Shown here piece by piece: positions 7,475 through 16,897 of a stretch of DNA of 64,000 nucleotides. The stretch's first letter is position 1. The number at the start of each line of letters is the position of its first letter. Made by a program: the position numbers and the translations under genes. The notes beneath the pieces are model-generated. The model saw nothing but the letters and a program-made list of their open reading frames with translations, ran no database searches and was not told the DNA's origin. This stretch comes from Polyangiaceae bacterium. Its GTDB lineage: Bacteria > Myxococcota_A > Polyangia > Polyangiales > Polyangiaceae. The stretch is taken from contig JAWKRG010000002.1 in the NCBI GenBank assembly GCA_041389725.1, forward strand, positions 1,612,001 to 1,676,000. Direction: 5' to 3'.

Positions 7475-9178
7475 ATGGCAAAGATGATGCCTCGGACTTT
7501 GTCGCAGATTCTGCTCGCGTTGCTCGGCTCAGTCGCATCCCTCGCTTCGGTCGGCTGCGGCTCAGGAGACGACGCGAACCCGGGGACGGGCGGTGCAGGC
7601 GCGGGAGTGGGCAGCGGTGGTGGCGCGGGCTCGAGTGGTGGTTCGTCGAACACGGGGGGAGGTGGAACCCAGCCCCCAATCGTGGACCCCAATGGCCCCA
7701 GGCAGTTCTTGACTTGGGATGGAGGCTCGGGGCCTGGAGCACAGCAATGGAACACGCACCTCGGGTTCGCCTGGAAGAACAAAGGAGGCGACTGGCTCGA
7801 CGCCAATCAAGCCCCGCAAGGAGACACTCCGTACGCGACTGCCAGTGTAGGTGCCGTGGGGCGAATCACCGTGGACGTCGGGACCTTGGTCGAGCGCTGG
7901 CTCGAAAACTCGGAGAACCGAGGGTTCTTCTTACGCAGTGATCAAGCGTTTCCCTTCCAGTTCGTCGGCCGAACATCCCCCGACGCCGATCAACGTCCCG
8001 TGCTGGAAATCGAGACGGACCAAGGGACATTTCTCGCACCTCCTACGGCCAATGCACGTTGGTCTCCGTCTTCGCTCATGGCGAGCGACTCGCGCGCCGC
8101 GTTTTCCGTCGACAGCAGCAACAATCGCGCGATCGTGCAGTTCGATTTGACTGAGGTGAAGGGCAAGATGCAGAGCGCCACGCTGGGACTCAGCGTCAGC
8201 AAGGTCGACAAGCCGGGCAACCTGCGCATCTTCGAAGCCGACCCGCCCGTGTTCCGCGTTGGCGGCGGAGGCGCGACACCTACGCTCGGAATTGCCAAGG
8301 ACTACCCCGTCGATCAAGGGCTAGGGAATCATCCAAACGTGCTGTTTGCGGGCGACTTCTCTGACTTGAAAGCATTCCGCGGGCAATGCAAGGGCACCCA
8401 AGCGAAAGATCCGGCGACCGGATTGACGGAGCTCAAAGGCGAATTCGTGGCTGGGGAGCTGCTGAGCTGCGACCTCCGTCGCGACGTGACGGGTGCCAAA
8501 GCAGACGGCACGCCAGACAAGATCGAAAAGGCACTCTACGCCCGCTACTACGTCTACCTCGAGAAGGACTGGGGCTCGACGGTGGATGCGAACAAGATGC
8601 CGGGGTGGGACTTGCGCTTCGGCTGGTGGAATCCGGCAAGCGGCGGGTATTGGCAGGCGACCACGGGGAATGGCGGCTCTCCGGGCACGGGTCTCCGCGT
8701 CTGGAATGCCACGGCCAAGCGTTTCGAGTTCCAAGGCCACTCGCTGCGAGGTCATGGCGGAGAGAAGGCCGGCGACGGCAACTACTACGACGACCTGACG
8801 TGGGTGGGAGGCTACATCTACAACTTGGACCAGGTCGGGCCCTACGGGGAAGGCTTGCGCTGGCCCTACACCGTACTTTCGAAGGAGCGTTGGTTTTCCA
8901 TCGAGCAGTTCGTGCAGGTCAACAGCGTCGCGGGCCCTTTCGACGCGGACGGCAACGGTACCGCCGTCGCCGACGGGGTGTACCGGGTGTGGGTCGATGG
9001 CGTGCAGGTCTTCGAGCGCACCAACTTTCGCTGGACGCGGCACCCGGACTACGGCCTACAGGGCTTCTGGTTCAATTGGTACCATGGCGGGACCAGCGCT
9101 CCGGTGGCCGCGATGCACTATCGGATGAACTCGCTGGTGATTGCCCGCGAGTACATCGGTCCTCGAAGTACGCCCTGA
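7475..9178 (+). CDS. lipoprotein with DNRLRE-like and polysaccharide-lyase-14-like domains
   Basis: 567 residues. The signal peptide ends at SVGCGS (lipobox Cys at residue 28), followed by a Gly/Ser-rich linker to about residue 65. Residues 80-260 read like the DNRLRE/CBM-type beta-sandwich found in secreted proteins (ITVDVGTLVERWLEN..., RAIVQFDLTEVKGKMQSATLGL). Residues 340-560 resemble the jelly-roll of family 14 polysaccharide lyases and related lectin-like folds: KALYARYYVYLEKDW, GWDLRFGWWNP, WFSIEQFVQVN, ADGVYRVWVDG and GFWFNWYHGG, where W..E..V..N and DG...VWVDG are typical. Likely a surface glycan-binding or -degrading lipoprotein. Catalytic residues cannot be assigned by eye. Confidence 0.7.
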   Translation: MAKMMPRTLSQILLALLGSVASLASVGCGSGDDANPGTGGAGAGVGSGGGAGSSGGSSNTGGGGTQPPIVDPNGPRQFLTWDGGSGPGAQQWNTHLGFAWKNKGGDWLDANQAPQGDTPYATASVGAVGRITVDVGTLVERWLENSENRGFFLRSDQAFPFQFVGRTSPDADQRPVLEIETDQGTFLAPPTANARWSPSSLMASDSRAAFSVDSSNNRAIVQFDLTEVKGKMQSATLGLSVSKVDKPGNLRIFEADPPVFRVGGGGATPTLGIAKDYPVDQGLGNHPNVLFAGDFSDLKAFRGQCKGTQAKDPATGLTELKGEFVAGELLSCDLRRDVTGAKADGTPDKIEKALYARYYVYLEKDWGSTVDANKMPGWDLRFGWWNPASGGYWQATTGNGGSPGTGLRVWNATAKRFEFQGHSLRGHGGEKAGDGNYYDDLTWVGGYIYNLDQVGPYGEGLRWPYTVLSKERWFSIEQFVQVNSVAGPFDADGNGTAVADGVYRVWVDGVQVFERTNFRWTRHPDYGLQGFWFNWYHGGTSAPVAAMHYRMNSLVIAREYIGPRSTP

Positions 9179-9230
9179 ATCGGCGCTGAGCGGCTCCGAA
9201 GTGGGATTCCCTCCGGTATCTACTCGACAT

Positions 9231-9242
9231 CTCCATATGGAG
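9231..9242. promoter_or_regulatory. 12-bp perfect palindrome upstream of the sigma-factor cluster
   Basis: CTCCATATGGAG is a perfect palindrome 20 bp upstream of the next gene's start, within an AT-richer patch. Part of it (GGAG) may simply be the ribosome binding site. It could be an operator half of a larger dyad, since GGTATC recurs on both sides. Speculative. Confidence 0.25.
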
Positions 9243-9262
9243 GTATCAGGGGCGCGGTGGCC

Positions 9263-10279
9263 ATGAATATCACCGAACCGCGGCGCATCCCTCGCGCTAT
9301 CATGACGCCGTCGCGTTGGGCCGCGGTCGCCCTGGTATTGAGTCATGCCACTGCGCTGCACGCCAGTGAGACCAAGTTCGTGCGTTTGAAGTACGAGCTG
9401 ATTGGCGCGGAACAGTGCCCCGATCGCGATGAGCTAGCGGGAGCGGTGGAGGCAGAGCTGGGCTACGCGCCCTTTCGCGACGACGCCAAAGAGACCTTGG
9501 TAGTGAGGATCAGCGAGCGAGCGCAGTCGCTGGAAGCGAAGGTGCAGCTGCAGGACGAGTCGGGCAAAGTGCTCGGCGAACGGCTGCTTTCGTCCGCCGC
9601 AGGTGATTGCGGCGAGCTGGCCCGAACCTTGGCCTTGGCGGTCGCGATCGCCATCGATCCTGTGCGGGCCAATCAACCCAAAGCCCCGGAACCCACGCCC
9701 GAGCCCGAGCCCGCAACGGCTCCGAAAACCCTAGAAACCCCACCAAGAACCGAGAAGCCGATCCCTTTGGCAGCGCCGATGCAGCCCGTAGAACCCTTCA
9801 AGGCGCGGATTGGCGCTGGCGGATTGGTGGCCCTAGGCGTGGCTCCCGCAGTCGCACCAGGTGTCTGGGTTGCGGGAGGAATTGGCAAACGCGCCTACTC
9901 CTTGGACCTCGAGGGACGCGCCACTTTTGCCGTGGACCACCAAGTGTCGAACGGTACCGTCAGTGCGTCCTTGTTGGCAGTGAGCCTGGTGCCGTGCCTG
10001 CGCTTCGACTGGTTGCATGCGTGCCCCACGGGCACCGTCGGTGCGCTGCAAGGCTCGGGACAGAACGTGGATCGCCCCAAGAAAGCGACGACCTTGTACG
10101 CAGCCGCGGGCGCACGCGCCGGCATCGAAGTGCCGTCGAAGGGTCCTTTCAGTTTCGTGCTCGACGCCAGTCTCGACGCCAACCTCACCCGCACCACCCT
10201 ACGCATCGATGGGCGGGAGGCGTGGTCCTCCCCTTCCCTGGCCGCCGCGGTGAGCGCCGGAGCACGGGGTCACTTCTGA
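9263..10279 (+). CDS. secreted protein of unknown function, upstream of an ECF sigma factor
   Basis: 338 residues from ATG 9263; GTG 9257 and ATG 9302 are alternative starts. The hydrophobic core AAVALVLSHATALHASE acts as signal peptide. The mature N-terminus (VRLKYELIGAEQCPDRDELAGAVEAELGYAPF..DAKETLVVRI) and the following LSSAAGDCGELARTLALAVAIAIDP form a domain repeatedly seen in polyangial secreted proteins. A Pro/Glu-rich linker leads to a C-terminal half with alternating hydrophobic strands (IGAGGLVALGVAPAVAPGVWV and onward) that looks like a small outer-membrane beta-barrel. It ends 73 bp before the sigma gene and may share its control. Confidence 0.6.
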   Translation: MNITEPRRIPRAIMTPSRWAAVALVLSHATALHASETKFVRLKYELIGAEQCPDRDELAGAVEAELGYAPFRDDAKETLVVRISERAQSLEAKVQLQDESGKVLGERLLSSAAGDCGELARTLALAVAIAIDPVRANQPKAPEPTPEPEPATAPKTLETPPRTEKPIPLAAPMQPVEPFKARIGAGGLVALGVAPAVAPGVWVAGGIGKRAYSLDLEGRATFAVDHQVSNGTVSASLLAVSLVPCLRFDWLHACPTGTVGALQGSGQNVDRPKKATTLYAAAGARAGIEVPSKGPFSFVLDASLDANLTRTTLRIDGREAWSSPSLAAAVSAGARGHF

Positions 10280-10352
10280 GATTTCCTCTGTCGAAACCGA
10301 CAGTTGCACGAATGCGCACGAGGCCGTGACGGATTGTTGCTCCTGAGGCCAA

Positions 10353-10889
10353 ATGTCGGGTGTGGCCCAAGTGCAGGCAGCCACCCGGGTGGATCCGGGC
10401 TTCGAAGCGGTGTTCCGCTCCGAGCTCGGCTACGTCTGGAAAACCCTGGAGCGACTGGGCGTACCGAATCGCGATGTCGAGGACGTGGCCCACGACGTCT
10501 TCGTTGCGGTGTACCGCAACTTCGACCACTACGACATCACACGACCCATTCGTCCCTGGCTCTGCGGTTTCGCGTACCGAACTGCATCCGACTACCGGCG
10601 CCTCGCACGCAATCGCTACGAGCGGACGGCCCACGACGGCGACATGGATGCACCGGATAGCGATCGCGCCGCGCGACGCATCGAAGCACGCGACCTCACC
10701 TTGCGAGCGCTCGACCAAGTCGAGCTGGAGCGACGCGTCGTGCTGATGATGCACGACATCGACGGTCACGCCGCGCCCGACATCGCGCGCGAGCTGAGCA
10801 TACCGGTCAACACGGTCTATTCGCGTCTGCGCCTGGCTCGCGACGAGTTTCGACGCGCCGTGAACGAACTGCAAGGAGGCGTGTCATGA
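10353..10889 (+). CDS. ECF-type RNA polymerase sigma factor
   Basis: 178 residues. Region 2 (ELGYVWKTLERLGVPNRDVEDVAHDVFVAVYRNFDHYD, then RPWLCGFAYRTASDYRRL) and region 4 (LELERRVVLMMHDIDG-like helix, then APDIARELSIPVNTVYSRLRLARDEFRRAV) give the standard two-domain ECF layout with no extra domain. The stop codon overlaps the ATG of the next gene (ATGA), the usual arrangement of sigma and anti-sigma factors. No environmental input is visible from the sequence. Confidence 0.92.
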   Translation: MSGVAQVQAATRVDPGFEAVFRSELGYVWKTLERLGVPNRDVEDVAHDVFVAVYRNFDHYDITRPIRPWLCGFAYRTASDYRRLARNRYERTAHDGDMDAPDSDRAARRIEARDLTLRALDQVELERRVVLMMHDIDGHAAPDIARELSIPVNTVYSRLRLARDEFRRAVNELQGGVS

Positions 10890-11788
10890 GCAGCGAACTG
10901 ACGCCCTTGCCGCCCGATATTCAGGCGTTGCTCCAGCGCGAGCACGATCGCCCAGGGCCCGACGTCACGACCGCGGATCGCCTCTTTGCCCGAGTGAGCG
11001 CCAGCATCGGAGCGCTACCGGGTGGGGGTGGCAATGACGGAAGCGATGGCAGTGGTGGCGAACAGAGCGCTGACGGCGGTGCGCGCGGGCAGAGCGCAGA
11101 CAGTGGTGTAAGTGCACAGAGCGAAGGCGGCGTTGGCGCACCTGGCAACGTGGGCTCCCCGTCAGCAGCGCCACCTCCCGCGCCGGCGGTAGCCCCAAGC
11201 ACGCTGCCACCCCCCGCGGCGATCCCCGCGGCGACGGGAGGCCTGAGCGGTCTCTTGGCGAAGCCCGCGCTGATTGCGGCGTTGGCGTTCGCCGGGGGCG
11301 GCGTGTCCGGCGCGATCGCGATGCGGAGCGCTACGACTCCTGCGCCGATGATCGAGCGGGCTCCCCCCAAGATCGTCATCGTGCCCGCTCCGGCCGCACC
11401 GCCCCGCGGGACCAGCGAGCCTGCTCTTTCTCCCGAGGATCTCGAATCCGAGGCGAAACCCGCGCATCCAACCGGCACGACGACAGTGAAGCCCGTGCAG
11501 GACTCGAGCGGACGGGACGTGGACCTCGGCAAGGAGCGCGCACTCTTGGCCACCGCGCGCACCGCTCTGGCGAAGCGCGACGGGACCGCCGCGCTCGCGG
11601 CCCTGGACAGGCATGCAGCGCAGTTCCCGAAGGGGCGCCTAGCGGAGGAACGTGCAAGTCTTCGCGTGCAGGCCCTGTTGCTGACGGGGGATCGCAGCGG
11701 GGCACAGCAAGAGGCGGATGCGTTCAAGCAAAAGTTTCCCAAGAGCTTGCTCAAAGGTGCCGTCGAAAAATCCATCGAAGAGCCGTGA
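10886..11788 (+). CDS. putative membrane-bound anti-sigma protein with TPR-like periplasmic tail
   Basis: 300 residues, translationally coupled to the ECF sigma gene by a 4-bp ATGA overlap. The N-terminus (about 40 residues, PDIQALLQREHDRPGPD) is followed by a Gly/Ser/Ala-rich low-complexity stretch, one transmembrane helix near residues 120-145 (LLAKPALIAALAFAGGGVSGAIAM) and a C-terminal helical repeat (LLATARTALAKRDGTAALAALDRHAAQFPKGRLAEERASL), which resembles a TPR/YbgF-like hairpin. No classical zinc anti-sigma HxxxCxxC motif is present, so the anti-sigma role is inferred from position and topology only. Confidence 0.65.
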   Translation: MSSELTPLPPDIQALLQREHDRPGPDVTTADRLFARVSASIGALPGGGGNDGSDGSGGEQSADGGARGQSADSGVSAQSEGGVGAPGNVGSPSAAPPPAPAVAPSTLPPPAAIPAATGGLSGLLAKPALIAALAFAGGGVSGAIAMRSATTPAPMIERAPPKIVIVPAPAAPPRGTSEPALSPEDLESEAKPAHPTGTTTVKPVQDSSGRDVDLGKERALLATARTALAKRDGTAALAALDRHAAQFPKGRLAEERASLRVQALLLTGDRSGAQQEADAFKQKFPKSLLKGAVEKSIEEP

Positions 11789-11858
11789 CGGAAATGGCGA
11801 CGCGCCCCCAAACGCTAGTCGAACGAGAAACGCGACACTCGACTCGCGGAGGACGAAG

Positions 11859-13175
11859 ATGAAAAAGCTTACGATGATGCTCAGCTCCCTGCTCCTGATG
11901 AACGGTTGTCTGCTGGAGCAAGACTTGGGCAAGAACGACCAAGGCGTGAATGGTAGCGGAGGCGCGTCCGGCAGCGCTGGAGCGGGTGCTAGTGCAGGAA
12001 TGGGCGCAGGCAGCGGCAGTGGCGGCAGCGCAGCCGGCAGCGGTTCGGGCGGCGCTGGCGCCGCAGGCAGCGGCGGCAGCGGCAACGCGGGAAGCGGGGG
12101 CTTCGGCGCCGGTGGAAGCGGAAGCGGTGGAACTGGATCTGGTGGCTCGGGCAGCGGCGGCACTGGGACCGGCGGCACCGGCGGGGGCACACCAGGCTAC
12201 GACATCGTCGCCGGCGGCCTCTACTTCAGCAGCGTGAAGGTCAACGGCGCCGACGTGTACTGGACCACGACCGGCGACCTCAGCTCCAACAACTACACCT
12301 ATGGCATGCTTCGCAAGCAATCCAAGAGCCACACGTATGTGAGCGGGAGCGGCGGCATTGAAGGAACGCAGGCCGGCAACATCCAAGGCGCCGGTCGCAC
12401 CCTGCTATTCGACGGAAACGCAGCCTACGTCTGGTTCTCGCAGATCATTCCAGGTTGGAAGGGCGGCGGCGCAACCAAGGTGACCTTCGGGAAGGACATG
12501 GGCGTGTCGTTCTTGGACGCCATCGGACCGGGCGTCGCAACGTACCAGCCAAGCGGCGACAATTTGATCGCGACGGACGCGACCTACCTCTACTTCTTGT
12601 GCGACGAGTTCTTCTTCGATCGCGGTATCTGCCGCTACCCGAAGAACCCGACGAGCGGGGCGCAGTTCGAGCTCGTGGTGGACGATCCTCCCGAATCGAT
12701 CAGCAACATCGGAGTAACCTCCACCCACGTGTACTTCACGACTTGGAGCAGCTTGGAGCGCATCGCGATCGGCGCACTGCCCACGGCACAAGAAACCGTA
12801 GGCGCGATCTCGGATACAGCCAGCTCCATGGTCGTGAGCGGCAGCGACGTGTACGTACTCGGCACCGACAGCAACAGTGCGCTTCACCTGACCAAGTTCG
12901 CTGGCGGCGCCGGCCCTGGTGTCGACCTGCACACGGCTCCGGGGACTTCCGGCTCGCTCGTGGTGCGCGATGGGTTCGCCTACTTCGGCAACTCGACGGC
13001 GAAGACCATCTCCAAGATCTCGACGTCAGGTGGCACTCCCAGCGTCGTGGTCGATCTGTCGAAGTCCAAGTATCACCCTGGGGATTTCGACGTGGACGAG
13101 GCGCACGTCTTCGTTGCTTCCCTGGCGGACAGCGGCGAGCCCCTCGCCGACTTGATTCATCGCGTTCCGCGCTGA
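11859..13175 (+). CDS. Gly/Ser-rich lipoprotein with beta-propeller-like repeats
   Basis: 438 residues from ATG 11859, preceded by GCGGAGGA. The lipobox is LLLMNGC (Cys at residue 17). About 90 residues of GSGG-type linker follow. Residues 115-438 contain loosely repeated blades of the form 'GG.YFSSVKVNGADVYWTT', 'TYLYFLCDEFFF', 'THVYFTTWSSLERI', 'SDVYVLGTDSNS', 'FAYFGNSTAKTISKIS' and 'AHVFVASL', the pattern of NHL/DUF5050-like propellers in myxobacterial lipoproteins. No catalytic motif is seen. It follows the sigma/anti-sigma pair by 70 bp and may be a target gene. Confidence 0.72.
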   Translation: MKKLTMMLSSLLLMNGCLLEQDLGKNDQGVNGSGGASGSAGAGASAGMGAGSGSGGSAAGSGSGGAGAAGSGGSGNAGSGGFGAGGSGSGGTGSGGSGSGGTGTGGTGGGTPGYDIVAGGLYFSSVKVNGADVYWTTTGDLSSNNYTYGMLRKQSKSHTYVSGSGGIEGTQAGNIQGAGRTLLFDGNAAYVWFSQIIPGWKGGGATKVTFGKDMGVSFLDAIGPGVATYQPSGDNLIATDATYLYFLCDEFFFDRGICRYPKNPTSGAQFELVVDDPPESISNIGVTSTHVYFTTWSSLERIAIGALPTAQETVGAISDTASSMVVSGSDVYVLGTDSNSALHLTKFAGGAGPGVDLHTAPGTSGSLVVRDGFAYFGNSTAKTISKISTSGGTPSVVVDLSKSKYHPGDFDVDEAHVFVASLADSGEPLADLIHRVPR

Positions 13176-13200
13176 GTCAGGACGACAAGCCAACTGCTAT

Positions 13201-13225
13201 CGAGGCCCGCCCCGCGCGGGCCTCG
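13201..13225. terminator. strong hairpin between convergent genes
   Basis: A perfect 10-bp stem (CGAGGCCCGC at 13201-13210 and its complement at 13216-13225) with a 5-nt loop, followed on the plus side by a short T-containing stretch (GTTTGTGG). It lies between the stops of the propeller lipoprotein gene and the M16 peptidase gene. Confidence 0.7.
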
Positions 13226-13254
13226 GCGCGTTTGTGGCCGGTGCGCGCCGAGCG

Positions 13255-16107
13255 CTAGGGCTGACTTTCGGGTAGCAGTACTCCGAGCACGTACTGCTTC
13301 GGGTTGAGGTAGGTCTTCGCTGCGCTTTGAGCGGCAGCGGAAGTGACCTTCGCGACCATCGGCGCGATATCCACGATCAGCTTGGGGTCGTCGCCGAAGT
13401 CGTAGGCGCGCTCCAGCTCGTGGAGCCAGAAACCGTTCTTCTCGAGATTGACCTGATGTGCTTGCACCCGTGCCTGCTTCGCCTTGTCGATCACGTCCTC
13501 GGGCGCGCCGCTCTTTTTGATCGCCGCAATTTCGTCGAAGACAGCCTGCTTCAACTTGTCGACGGCATCCGGGGCGCAGCCGAAGCTCACGTTGAAGCGG
13601 TACTCCTGGCGCGGGCGACGGGTGATGCCTCCACTCACCTGAACACCGTACACGCCGCCCATGTCCTCACGGAGGATCTGGCGCAACCGATAGCTGAGCA
13701 CCTCTCGCAGGGTGCGCATGTCGTTCTCGCTGTCGCGGGTCCACTTCGCTGGCCCGTGGAAGGTGATGGACACCCGTGCCTTCGGCTCCTTGCCCTTCTT
13801 GACGGTCTTGGTCTTCACGCCCGCGGGCATTCTCACGCCCACGTCCCGCCACTTTTCCTTGCGCTTCTTGGTGGGCAGGCTTCCCAGATAGACCGTGGAC
13901 AATCGCTTCAGTTGGGCCAGGTCGATGTTGCCGACGAACACGAAGGTGAAATCACCCGGCTCGGCGAAGCGATCGCGATAGATGGCAAGGGCACGATCCA
14001 GGTCGACCTTTTCCACCACTTCGGGCGTGACCGGGCGTCGACGCAAGTGATTCTGCGTCGAGAACAACATCAGATCTTCGAAGAACACCCCTTCGGGAGA
14101 CACCCGGCGGTTCTTCACGCTTTCCACCTCGCGCGCCTTCCAGGAAGCGAAGGCATCGGCGTCCTTGCGGGGTGCCGTGAAGCCTAGGTGCAACATCTGG
14201 AACATCGTCTCCAGGTCCGAGGGGGCGGCCTTGCCGATGAAGCCCTCTTCCAGCTCGCCGATCTGTGCGCGCGCCGACACGACCTTGCCGCTGAGCGCTT
14301 TGCGCAATTCGACGGCGTCCAGGTTCCCCAGTCCGCCCTGACCCAGGACTTCATCGGCGAAGCGCGCACTCGGGAAGTCGGCGTCCTTCACCAGGGAGTG
14401 TCCGCCCGGCGAGAATGCCGACATGTGCACGATGTCGTTCTCGAAGTCCGTGGATTTGGCCACGACGCGAACGCCGTTCTCGAAGGTCCATTCGCTGACG
14501 CCAATCTCGGGGATATCGGCAGTCTTCGCGATCTTCCCGGGCTCGGGTTTCGTGGCTAGCAGCGGCGCGTCAGAAGCTCGGTCCACGTAGGGCTCGATGG
14601 CGCGCTGTGCAACGCGCTGCTCCGTTCCCAACAGCGCAGCCTCACTGGGTTTGGTCATGGTGGCGGGACCGGAGACGGAGATCACGCGACTCCCCTGGCT
14701 CAGGGTTTTCGCGAGGGCGTTCATCTCTTCCAGCGTGATGCCGGGCAAGAACTTTTCCACCAGCTCGAGTTCAGCCTTGCGCCCTGGCATGGCCTCTTCT
14801 TCCAGGAAGTTACGCACGATCTCTGCGGCGAGCTCGCGACCGTCCTTCTTCTCGTCTTCCTTCACGGCCTGCTGGAAGAAGCGAAGGAGCTGGGTCTTGG
14901 CTCGCGCCAACTCCGTGGCGGTGAAACCGTGCCGCTCGACGCGGAGCACCTCGGTGAGCAGAGCGTCGAAGCCGCGCTCGATTCCATCCTCTTTCGTCGC
15001 AGCCATCTGTCGGAACACGTCGGCAGTACGTATCAGCCCGGTCGCTGATGCCGTGGCGAAGAGGAACGGTGCGTTTGGCTTGCGTCTAATCTCGTCGAGC
15101 CGCGCGTTGATCATCGCGTTGAAGAGCTGCTCCCCGATCGAGCGCCGATAGTCGCGAGCGCTGGCCTCGGGACGATGCGGTAGCTTGCTGAGCAGCGTCA
15201 CGCTGGCGGCCGGCAGCTCGGCGTCCGTCTCGATGCTGACCAGGGTCTTGGCGTGGGGCGGGAGGGTGACCTTCGGCCGTGGCCGTGGCTTTGCGGGCGC
15301 CGCGAGACTGGCGAACTCGGCTTTGATGCGTGCCTCCACCTTGGCGGCGTCGAAATCCCCCACGGCCACCACCGCCATCAGATCCGGGCGGTACCAGTCG
15401 CGGTAGAAGCGCACGAGCTTGTCGCGCGGCGCCGTCCGCAGGATGTCATCCTTACCGATGGGCAAGCGCTGCGCGTACTTGGAGCCGTGGAAGGTGACGG
15501 GCGCCTGCTTGTCGAACAGGCGCATGCGCGCGCCGCGGCCGAGACGCCATTCTTCGAGCACCACGCCGCGTTCCTTGTCGACCTCGTCGGCGTCGAAGGT
15601 CATACCGTCCGCCCAGTCACGCAGCACGCTGATGCTGCGATCGAAGAGCTCGGGCTTGTCGGTCGGAACTTGGAGTGTGTACACGGTCTCGTCGAAGGAC
15701 GTGTAAGCGTTCAGGTCGGCTCCGAAGCGCACGCCGCTCTTTTCCAAGAAGTCCACCAACTGTGTCTTGGGGAAGCGCTTGGTGCCGTTGAAGCCCATGT
15801 GTTCGACGAAGTGGGCCAACCCTTGCTGATCGTCGTCTTCCAACACGGAGCCGGCGTTGACGACGAGCCACACCTGCGCGCGCTTCTCCGGCTTGGCGTG
15901 GGGCATGACGTAGTAGGTCAGCCCGCTTGGCAGCTTGCCCCGCGTGACGCGCGTGTCCAAGGGTAGCGGCTGGTCCAGTGCGTCCACGGGAGCGGAAGGC
16001 GCCTTGGACGACGTCGTTGGCTGAACGGGAGTGGGGTGCTCCGCGGGAGGAGTTCCGCAAGCGACTACCCACAGCAAGGGGATGGTGAGGACCGATGCGC
16101 GAATCAT
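13255..16107 (-). CDS. M16-family zinc metallopeptidase lipoprotein
   Basis: 950 residues from ATG 16107 (MIRASVLTIPLLWVVACG), chosen because it gives a signal peptide and lipobox with Cys17; the longer frame adds no recognisable sequence. The inverted zinc motif HxxEH is HFVEH at residues 99-103 within GLAHFVEHMGFNGTKRF, and the downstream DEVDKERGVVLEEW supplies the third ligand Glu. The protein has the duplicated M16 layout: an active N-terminal half, a linker, and a C-terminal half (WTFENGVRVVAKSTDFENDIVHMSAFSPGG) without the zinc motif. Length and form match bacterial single-chain pitrilysin-like peptidases. It is expected at the periplasmic face of a membrane. No neighbouring substrate gene is evident. 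Confidence 0.93.
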   Translation of the reverse strand: MIRASVLTIPLLWVVACGTPPAEHPTPVQPTTSSKAPSAPVDALDQPLPLDTRVTRGKLPSGLTYYVMPHAKPEKRAQVWLVVNAGSVLEDDDQQGLAHFVEHMGFNGTKRFPKTQLVDFLEKSGVRFGADLNAYTSFDETVYTLQVPTDKPELFDRSISVLRDWADGMTFDADEVDKERGVVLEEWRLGRGARMRLFDKQAPVTFHGSKYAQRLPIGKDDILRTAPRDKLVRFYRDWYRPDLMAVVAVGDFDAAKVEARIKAEFASLAAPAKPRPRPKVTLPPHAKTLVSIETDAELPAASVTLLSKLPHRPEASARDYRRSIGEQLFNAMINARLDEIRRKPNAPFLFATASATGLIRTADVFRQMAATKEDGIERGFDALLTEVLRVERHGFTATELARAKTQLLRFFQQAVKEDEKKDGRELAAEIVRNFLEEEAMPGRKAELELVEKFLPGITLEEMNALAKTLSQGSRVISVSGPATMTKPSEAALLGTEQRVAQRAIEPYVDRASDAPLLATKPEPGKIAKTADIPEIGVSEWTFENGVRVVAKSTDFENDIVHMSAFSPGGHSLVKDADFPSARFADEVLGQGGLGNLDAVELRKALSGKVVSARAQIGELEEGFIGKAAPSDLETMFQMLHLGFTAPRKDADAFASWKAREVESVKNRRVSPEGVFFEDLMLFSTQNHLRRRPVTPEVVEKVDLDRALAIYRDRFAEPGDFTFVFVGNIDLAQLKRLSTVYLGSLPTKKRKEKWRDVGVRMPAGVKTKTVKKGKEPKARVSITFHGPAKWTRDSENDMRTLREVLSYRLRQILREDMGGVYGVQVSGGITRRPRQEYRFNVSFGCAPDAVDKLKQAVFDEIAAIKKSGAPEDVIDKAKQARVQAHQVNLEKNGFWLHELERAYDFGDDPKLIVDIAPMVAKVTSAAAQSAAKTYLNPKQYVLGVLLPESQP

Positions 16108-16228
16108 TGCCGCTTGTCGTAGTGCCGAAGCCCGGGGATGGCCAGGGATTCGGACAGGGCGGGGGTTTCCACCAAGCACGACGCCACGCTCCGAAGAGCG
16201 GAAGTTCCCTGCTGGCGCTGGTGCCCGG

Positions 16229-16780
16229 CTAGAGCCAGTGCAGTACGAAGTCAGCGTCAGGGGAGTCTCCTCCGCCATCCACGCGGTGTACTCGTATGGC
16301 CTTGCCTCCAGCAGCTTCGATGAAGGGTTCTATGCCCCCGGCGAACTCTGCCCACATCAGAGCGGTGCTGCCTGAGAAACCGGAACACACGAATCGCACG
16401 CTTCGCTGCGACAGGTGCACGATTTCGACGCTCGCCCCACGGAAGTACTTCGGAGCAATGAGCGCCGTCGCACTCATGGCTTGCTTCGGTGTTGCGAACT
16501 TGAAGAAGAACCTGGCAAAGCCTTTGAGGTCCTGCTGAGACGTGTGGCGCCCAAGCGCTCGGGCGAAGGCCTCTCCTGTTCCGCATTGCTTGGCAATCAA
16601 GCCGTGGATCTCACCGTACACGTGCATCGGGTACCAGCCGCCGGGTACGATGCCCCGCAACATGTGTCTGGTCGACTCGGGCAACGCGCTCTCGACCCGC
16701 TGACGCGCTTCTGGACTCCGCAACGCCTCGACGGCGGCAAGCAGGGTGCGAAAACTGTTGCCTTTGACCTGCGCCTGCAC
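16229..16780 (-). CDS. TIGR02265/DUF2378-like protein (Myxococcales-restricted family)
   Basis: 183 residues from a GTG at 16780. VKGNSFRTLLAAVEAL at the start and RHMLRGIVPGGWYPMHVYGEIHGLIAKQ at residues 38-65 resemble the 'VKG..F...L' and 'I.PG.WYP...Y..L' landmarks of the roughly 180-residue TIGR02265 proteins, which are expanded in myxobacteria and have no established function. The C-terminal half reads FARFFFKFATPKQAMSATALIAPKYFRGASVEIV and ends in a beta-rich region. No metal or haem ligand pattern is certain. It sits between two divergently arranged lipoprotein genes and is not in an obvious operon. Confidence 0.65.
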   Translation of the reverse strand: MQAQVKGNSFRTLLAAVEALRSPEARQRVESALPESTRHMLRGIVPGGWYPMHVYGEIHGLIAKQCGTGEAFARALGRHTSQQDLKGFARFFFKFATPKQAMSATALIAPKYFRGASVEIVHLSQRSVRFVCSGFSGSTALMWAEFAGGIEPFIEAAGGKAIRVHRVDGGGDSPDADFVLHWL

Positions 16781-16897
16781 CTGGAAGTCCTGATACTACC
16801 GAACGGACGGGCCGCTGCGAAGTTGAGCGGACCACCGGGGCAAGGGGTGTCGAGGTAGTAGGTGAGTCGCCAAGGCGTGGCCCAACGACGATGTACC